Positions 59,446 through 64,000 of a DNA stretch of 64,000 nucleotides are shown here, one piece after another. The stretch covers positions 496,001 through 560,000 of the forward strand of contig CAVSRC010000019.1 of assembly GCA_963730325.1 (NCBI GenBank). The letters are read 5' to 3'. The first letter of the stretch is position 1; the number at the start of each line of letters is the position of its first letter. Source of the DNA: CAVSRC01 sp963730325 (GTDB lineage Bacteria; Pseudomonadota; Alphaproteobacteria; Rhizobiales; Kaistiaceae). The notes under the pieces are model-generated. The model ran no database searches and was not told the DNA's origin. It saw only the letters and a program-made list of their open reading frames with translations. The position numbers and the translations under genes are program-made.

Positions 59446-59997
59446 GTGTTTCCGATTCCCTCAAGCTTCTTCCTGACCAGCGGCATCGGAGTCCATCGCG
59501 AGCAGCTCACCGCGTTCGAGCTGGCGCTGCGCGACGCCGATATCGAGCAGCAGAACCTGGTCACCGTCTCCTCGATCCTGCCGCCCGGCTGCCGGCAGCT
59601 CGACCGCGTCGAGGGGGTGGCGACGCTGAAGCCCGGCGAGATCACCTTCTCGGTGATGGCGCGGACCGAGACCAGCGAGCCCGGCCGGCGCATTCATGCC
59701 AGCATCGGCCTGGCGCGGCCGACCGATCCGGCCAGGTACGGCTACATCTCCGAGCACCACGGCCACGGCATGACCGGCACCGAGAGCGGCGAATATGCCG
59801 AGGATCTCGCCGCCTCCATGCTCGCCTCGACGCTCGGCATCGAATTCGACCCTGACGCTGCCTGGAACGAGCGCCGCAAGGTCTACGAGACCAGCCATCT
59901 CCTCATCGGCAGCACTTCGCTCACCGCCGCCTCCGAAGGCGACAAATCCGGCCGCTGGACCTGTGCCATTGCGGCAGCCGTTTTCCGTTTCACGTGA
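59446..59997 (+). CDS. Pyruvoyl-dependent arginine decarboxylase
   Basis: This enzyme decarboxylates arginine to agmatine using a self-made pyruvoyl group instead of PLP. The text follows the PvlArgDC family: SSFFLTSGIGVHREQLTAFE, ALRDADIEQQNLVTVSSILP with the self-cleavage site before Ser in TVSS, PPGCRQLDRVEG and YISEHHGHGMTGTESGEYAE. It is commonest in archaea and Chlamydiae and patchy in other bacteria. Start candidates are GTG at 59446 (183 residues) and GTG at 59404. It overlaps or abuts the agmatinase gene, so the pair makes putrescine from arginine. Confidence 0.93.
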   Translation: MFPIPSSFFLTSGIGVHREQLTAFELALRDADIEQQNLVTVSSILPPGCRQLDRVEGVATLKPGEITFSVMARTETSEPGRRIHASIGLARPTDPARYGYISEHHGHGMTGTESGEYAEDLAASMLASTLGIEFDPDAAWNERRKVYETSHLLIGSTSLTAASEGDKSGRWTCAIAAAVFRFT

Positions 59998-60002
59998 ACA
60001 CC

Positions 60003-60938
60003 ATGACCAACACTCCCACCTTCGCCGTACCGCCCACCTTCCTCGGCATCGACCGTCACGACCACGACGCCGAATTCTGCGTGGCCGGCATTCCCTTCGA
60101 TCTTGGCACCACCAACCGCCCGGGCGCGCGCTTCGGGCCTTCGGCCATCCGCCAGGCGAGCCGCATGCTCACCGACGGCCACCATCCACACTGGCGCATC
60201 AACCCGGCCTCGCTGTCGCTGTCGGACATCGGCGATTTCTCGATCGCGCTCGGCGACATCTCCAACACCATCCGGCTGATCGAGCAGCAGGCTTCGCCGG
60301 TCGATCATCTGCTGGCGCTGGGCGGCGACCACGGCATCACCCTGCCGCTATTGGAAGTCGCCACCAAGCGCCAGGGAACGCCGCTGGCGCTCGTCCACTT
60401 CGATGCTCATGTCGATACCTGGCCGGAGAATTTCGGCCAGCACTACGCCCACGGCTCGGTCTTCTACCATGCCATCAACGCCGACCTCATCGACCCGCAC
60501 CGCACGGTGCAGATCGGCATCCGCTCGCCGGTCGACAAGCACATCCGCGACTGGACCATCAACCAGGGCGTCACCATCATCGACGCGCTGACGGTTCACG
60601 AGATGGGCCCGGCAGCCATCGCCCAGCGTATCGTCGAGATCATCGGCAAGACGCCGACCTATCTCTCCTTCGATATCGACGTGCTCGATCCGGCCTTCGC
60701 GCCGGGCACCGGCACGCCCGAGGTCGGCGGGCTGGCCACCTGGCAGATGCAGGGCATCCTCCGCCGCCTCGTCGATCTGCGCTTCATCGGCATGGACGTG
60801 GTCGAGGTGTCGCCGCCCTACGACCACGCCGAAATCACGGCGCTGGCGGCGGCGACCGTTGCCTGGGAATACCTGGCGCTGGTGGCGGCCGCCCACAAGC
60901 GACGCCAGCAGCAGGCCCGCGAGGCGGCGGACACGTGA
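60003..60938 (+). CDS. speB: Agmatinase
   Basis: This is a binuclear-manganese ureohydrolase (311 residues) that splits agmatine into putrescine and urea. Metal ligands appear in LALGGDHGIT, VHFDAHVDTWPE, and YLSFDIDVLDPAFAPGTGTP; GTTNRPGARFGPSAIRQASR is the N-terminal family text. The arginase family also contains guanidinobutyrase and guanidinopropionase; the preceding arginine decarboxylase makes agmatinase the best call. It starts at 60003, or at a GTG at 59994 that overlaps the previous stop. Confidence 0.93.
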   Translation: MTNTPTFAVPPTFLGIDRHDHDAEFCVAGIPFDLGTTNRPGARFGPSAIRQASRMLTDGHHPHWRINPASLSLSDIGDFSIALGDISNTIRLIEQQASPVDHLLALGGDHGITLPLLEVATKRQGTPLALVHFDAHVDTWPENFGQHYAHGSVFYHAINADLIDPHRTVQIGIRSPVDKHIRDWTINQGVTIIDALTVHEMGPAAIAQRIVEIIGKTPTYLSFDIDVLDPAFAPGTGTPEVGGLATWQMQGILRRLVDLRFIGMDVVEVSPPYDHAEITALAAATVAWEYLALVAAAHKRRQQQAREAADT

Positions 60939-60953
60939 GCCGGCGGTCGCCCA

Positions 60954-61754
60954 TCAGTTCAGGGGTTTGCGGCCCCACGCCGACATCACCAGGAAGTACC
61001 TGAAGGCAAAGGACCTGTCGTCCATCAACGCCATGAATTGATCGAACTCGCTGGCGCTCACGTCACCGGATTCAAGGATGAGATCGCGCAGCTGGAGGAA
61101 GGTCAGCCGGCTGAAGGCAATCTCGTCCGAGCCCCCCTGGAACACTCGCGCGCGCCCCTCTGCGCCGAGCGACTCGAACCCGCTGGCGCGGAGCGTGCCG
61201 AGCAGGCGGTTGCCGATGTTGATGTCCTGTCCGCGCCGTCGAAAGGCCGCGAAATAGGTCGCCATGACCTTGTTGAACAGCGCCTGAGATGTAGGCGCCG
61301 ATTCCAGCTCGGCGGCCGTGCTGACGTGATCGGGCTCTTCCAGGAGAATCCATCCGCCCGGCTTCACCGCCTTGGTCAGTTGCTCGAACGCCCGCTGCCG
61401 CTGGCGCAGGTGGACGATGACGATGCGAATGTGGACGAGGTCGAACTCGCCCTCCGGCAGGTCGTCCCGCTCGATGTCGCGCTGCCGCACATCCAGATTG
61501 GGGTAGTCCAGCTCATCCAGGAAGCGCGTATCGACATCGGTGGCAGTGACGTGACCGGTCGCGCCGACCGTCTCGCACAGCCATCTGGCGATGGAACCGC
61601 CGCCACCGCCAACTTCTAGACAGCGCCAGCCGGTGCCGACGCCGATCCGCTGCATGTATTCGGCGGTCGCCGAATCCAGAGTGCCTTCCAACCCCCTCAG
61701 CCGCTCGCGCGCCGCCATCCATTTGTTGTCGAAGGCATATTGCGTGTTGGACAT
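60954..61754 (-). CDS. Class I SAM-dependent methyltransferase
   Basis: This is a 266-residue methyltransferase. Motif I is WRCLEVGGGGGSIARWL, followed by VTATDVDTRFL and DLVHIRIVIVHLRQRQRAFE (motifs II/III region), and AVKPGGWILLEEPDHV. The substrate is not determined; small-molecule or cyclopropane-type methyltransferases share this fold. It is convergent with the agmatinase and probably monocistronic. Confidence 0.9.
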   Translation of the reverse strand: MSNTQYAFDNKWMAARERLRGLEGTLDSATAEYMQRIGVGTGWRCLEVGGGGGSIARWLCETVGATGHVTATDVDTRFLDELDYPNLDVRQRDIERDDLPEGEFDLVHIRIVIVHLRQRQRAFEQLTKAVKPGGWILLEEPDHVSTAAELESAPTSQALFNKVMATYFAAFRRRGQDINIGNRLLGTLRASGFESLGAEGRARVFQGGSDEIAFSRLTFLQLRDLILESGDVSASEFDQFMALMDDRSFAFRYFLVMSAWGRKPLN

Positions 61755-62108
61755 GCGCTTCCACCTGCCTCACTGGAGGTCACAGTATTGCCGACCGTTG
61801 AGCAGATGCGCTGATGCCACCGCATCCACCGTCCATCACCGCGATCAACGAACCGGCCGACCCTTGATTGCCCGATCGACTGCTGCTGCCCCGCCCACCA
61901 ATTGCTGCTGCGTCAGCAAAGCTAGCACGGCCAAGCTGCAATCTACAATCGATCTAAAGTACCGGACACACGCGCAGCCCCAGCGACCGACACCCCGGCC
62001 ATGCCAATAGCCGATGGCTCTCGAAGCCGGCCACGCAAGACATTGGCTTGCGTGATCGGTAGAGTGAGGCCGTTCGCCAGTACCAGCCACTGATCAGCGA
62101 TACGTGCG
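61755..62108. other. 354-bp intergenic region with a hairpin
   Basis: No gene is recognisable. The clearest structure is a perfect 8-bp inverted repeat CACGCAAG-ACATTGG-CTTGCGTG at 62032-62054, about 55 bp before the phosphotriesterase gene, which could be an operator or an mRNA hairpin. The rest (61790-61970) is moderately GC-rich and featureless. Confidence 0.5.
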
Positions 62109-63023
62109 ATGCCCGAACTCGTCACCACGCTCGGACCGAAGACGCGCGACCAGCTGGGCATGATCTTGCCGCACGAGCACGTCTTCGTCGATCTGCGTAC
62201 CCCCGACCAGCCAGGCTATGCCGAGGCCGACCCAGCTGACGTGGTGCGCCTGATGGCGCCCGAGATCGAGCGCGTCAAGGCACTCGGGGTGACCGCCCTG
62301 GTCGAGTGCTCGACCGGCGGCGTCGGACGGCGGGCGGACATCGACCGCGCCGTCTCCGAGGCGACTGGCCTGCCCATCGTCGTGCCGACCGGCAACTACC
62401 GCGAGCCATGGATTCCGGCCTGGGTGGCGGAGGCCAGCGAGGAGGCGCTCCGCGACTGGATGCTTGCCGAGCTGACCGACGAAATCGAACAGTCGGGCGT
62501 CCGCGCCGCCTGGATCAAGCTCAGCGCCGGTGACGACGGCATCACCGACCTCGAGGCCCGCATCCTGCGCGCCGCCGCCGCCGCCGGGCGCCAGACCAAT
62601 GCCGTGATCGGCAGCCACACCATCAAGGGCCGGGTGGTGATGGACCAGCTCGATATCATCGAGGCCGAGGGCTACGATCCGTCGCGCTTCATCTCCATCC
62701 ACACCCAGGTCGAGCCCGACCGCGCGCTGCATCTTGCCGTCGCCCGCCGCGGCGCCTGGATCGAATTCGATTCCATTGGTAGCACCGAGGACGACTGGAA
62801 CATCGACCTGATCCACCGCGTCCTCGACGCCGGCTTCGTCGACCGGCTTCTGCTCAGCCACGACCGCGGCTGGTACGACCCGGCCCAGCCCGGCGGCGGC
62901 GAGCCGAAGCCGTACACGCACCTGTCGGAAGTGCTGATCCCCAAGCTGGTCGCCTCCGGCATCGACGAGGCGACCATCGTCCGGCTCACCCACGACAATC
63001 CGTTCAGGGCATTCGCGCGCTAG
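62109..63023 (+). CDS. Phosphotriesterase-family metallohydrolase
   Basis: This is a TIM-barrel hydrolase of 304 residues. The HxH metal motif lies in GMILPHEHVFVDLR near residue 20, the Lys of AAWIKLSAGDDG is at the place of the carboxylated bridging Lys, and VIGSHTIKGR, ISIHTQVEPDRAL and LLLSHDRGWYD supply the remaining His and Asp ligands. The family includes lactonases (PLL-type) and phosphodiesterase-like enzymes as well as phosphotriesterases; the natural substrate is not certain. It is preceded by a hairpin at 62032. Confidence 0.9.
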   Translation: MPELVTTLGPKTRDQLGMILPHEHVFVDLRTPDQPGYAEADPADVVRLMAPEIERVKALGVTALVECSTGGVGRRADIDRAVSEATGLPIVVPTGNYREPWIPAWVAEASEEALRDWMLAELTDEIEQSGVRAAWIKLSAGDDGITDLEARILRAAAAAGRQTNAVIGSHTIKGRVVMDQLDIIEAEGYDPSRFISIHTQVEPDRALHLAVARRGAWIEFDSIGSTEDDWNIDLIHRVLDAGFVDRLLLSHDRGWYDPAQPGGGEPKPYTHLSEVLIPKLVASGIDEATIVRLTHDNPFRAFAR

Positions 63024-63066
63024 CTTGGCTGGACGCCCGCAACCACTGCCGCGGAGTGTGAACGGC

Positions 63067-63094
63067 GTCACCGGGCCAGGGTGACCGAGGTCAC
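63067..63094. promoter_or_regulatory. Overlapping inverted repeats upstream of the NADH dehydrogenase gene
   Basis: GTCACC-N7-GGTGAC (63067-63085) overlaps GTGACC-GA-GGTCAC (63081-63094), giving three half-sites in 28 bp. It lies between the phosphotriesterase stop and the NADH dehydrogenase start and may bind a regulator. No terminator T-run follows. Confidence 0.4.
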
Positions 63095-63211
63095 AGCGCC
63101 CGGCGGCATCCCCGAATATCTGCGGCCACGTCTCTTCATTCAGTCAACCTGAAAACCGGCGGAAGCGCGCGTTGTGCGCGCCGGTCGGCTCGACGAGCCA
63201 CGGAGCAAACC

Positions 63212-64000
63212 ATGTCTGCGCCCTATCCTTACCCAGCGCCCCGGCGCGGCGGGGCCACATCAAGCGCGATTGAACAGCCGAAGCGCGTCGTCATTCTCGG
63301 CGGCGGTTTCGCCGGGGTTGCCACGGCCTGTGCCCTGACGCGCAAGCTTGGCCGTCGCCGCGACGTCCATGTCGAGGTCCTGTCGGCCGAGAACTACTTC
63401 GTCTTCCAGCCGCTGCTCCCCGAGGTCGCGGCCGGCAGCATCAACCCCAATCACGTCGTCAACCCGATCCGTGAGTTGCTGCCGCGCGCCCATTTCCGCT
63501 GGTGCCGGGTCGAAGGCATCGATCAGGTCCGCAAGGTGGTTCTTGTCACGCAGGGCGAAGGCCGCGAACTGGTCGAGGTGCCCTACGATCATCTCGTCTT
63601 TGCGCTCGGCAAGATCAGCGATGTTTCGTCGATGCCCGGCGTCCGCGAACACGGCCTTGCGATGAAGGACCTCAGCGACGCCTTTCGGCTGCGCAACCAC
63701 GTGCTGCGCTGCCTGGAGCTCGCCGACATCACCGACGACCCGGATGAAAGGCAGGCGCTGCTCACCTTCGTCGTCGCCGGTGGCGGATTCTCCGGTGTCG
63801 AGACCATCGGCGAACTGTCGGAGATGGTGCGCCGCTGCCTCTCCAACTTTCCCAATCTGGCCATGTCCGACGTGCGCCTCTGCCTGGTGCACTCGCGCGA
63901 CGCCGTGCTGCCCGAGATGGCGCCTGCGCTCGGCCAGGCCGCCGGGCGCATCCTGCGCAAGCGCGGTGTCGAGCTCATCATGAACGCGCGCGTGCGCGCC
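63212..64000 (+). CDS. ndh: Type II NADH dehydrogenase (NDH-2) (partial)
   Basis: This membrane-associated flavoenzyme passes electrons from NADH to quinone without pumping protons. 263 residues are visible; the gene continues past the right edge. VVILGGGFAGVATACALTRK is the FAD-binding motif, NYFVFQPLLPEVAAGSINP and HLVFALGKISDVSSMPGV are typical NDH-2 text, and TFVVAGGGFSGVETIGELSE is the NAD-binding motif. CGGAGCAAACC precedes the ATG. A short basic, Pro-rich head (MSAPYPYPAPRRGG) extends before the fold. Confidence 0.92.
   Translation, partial: MSAPYPYPAPRRGGATSSAIEQPKRVVILGGGFAGVATACALTRKLGRRRDVHVEVLSAENYFVFQPLLPEVAAGSINPNHVVNPIRELLPRAHFRWCRVEGIDQVRKVVLVTQGEGRELVEVPYDHLVFALGKISDVSSMPGVREHGLAMKDLSDAFRLRNHVLRCLELADITDDPDERQALLTFVVAGGGFSGVETIGELSEMVRRCLSNFPNLAMSDVRLCLVHSRDAVLPEMAPALGQAAGRILRKRGVELIMNARVRA

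Noticed and set aside
1..64000. CRISPR arrays, rRNA, IS elements or prophage genes
   Set aside because: No repeat-spacer pattern, transposase, integrase, phage structural gene or rRNA sequence was seen on either strand.

Overview
The window is a GC-rich chromosomal segment of an alphaproteobacterium, most likely Hyphomicrobiales (Rhizobiales). The support is a small NDUFS4-like complex I subunit gene, a DUF2842 gene, a heme A synthase of the COX15 type, the order rplM-rpsI-(insert)-argC with a type 2 ArgC, the aminotransferase-hom-glpX-recJ row, a PHA synthase, and CtrA-like TTAA-N7-TTAA boxes. Genus cannot be told from the sequence. No IS element, prophage, integrase, rRNA or CRISPR array is visible.

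Layout. 1-4712: a sugar regulon with a truncated sugar ABC ATPase and a lactonase-like amidohydrolase on the minus strand, a divergent LacI regulator, then an SDR. Matching LacI-type palindromes sit on both sides of the regulator. 4848-10055: three tRNAs (Arg-TCT, Pro-TGG, Glu-TTC) among small genes, including a sulfotransferase, a split spermidine synthase/membrane pair behind a duplicated promoter, a double cold-shock protein and a glyoxalase. 10351-24922: a large sugar locus with a second LacI regulator, L-fucose isomerase, a fused E1 plus E2 and E3 of a 2-oxoacid/acetoin dehydrogenase-type complex, a PHP-domain protein, a SorE-like dehydrogenase with a duplicated Rossmann unit, a SrlD-like SDR, an FGGY kinase and another SDR. 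No fuculose-phosphate aldolase is present, so this looks like an unusual deoxy-sugar or pentose route that may end in acyloin cleavage to acetyl-CoA. 24935-45926: transport, stress and housekeeping genes (MFS, Usp, YkgJ, recJ, glpX, hom, aminotransferase, phaC, TetR/SDR pair, MltB, esterase, OAH sulfhydrylase, CoA-binding protein, outer membrane protein).

46009-52251: rplM-rpsI with its own promoter and leader hairpin, an inserted acyltransferase, argC, an ECF sigma factor with a SnoaL-like tail, a small monooxygenase-fold protein, heme A synthase and a DUF2842 protein with an apparent CTG start. 52255-59357: an exopolysaccharide locus (Wzz-type co-polymerase with a dead BY-kinase domain, Wza-type exporter, GT4 glycosyltransferase, priming sugar transferase, O-antigen ligase/polymerase) with CtrA boxes in its divergent promoter. 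59446-64000: pyruvoyl-dependent arginine decarboxylase and agmatinase (arginine to putrescine), a methyltransferase, a phosphotriesterase-family hydrolase and the start of a type II NADH dehydrogenase.

Four otherwise intact genes (a 2-oxoacid dehydrogenase-type acyltransferase, recJ, phaC and a secreted protein) each carry one extra base that breaks the frame. All lie in an 18-kb stretch and all have the same sign, which points to assembly errors more than to real pseudogenes.
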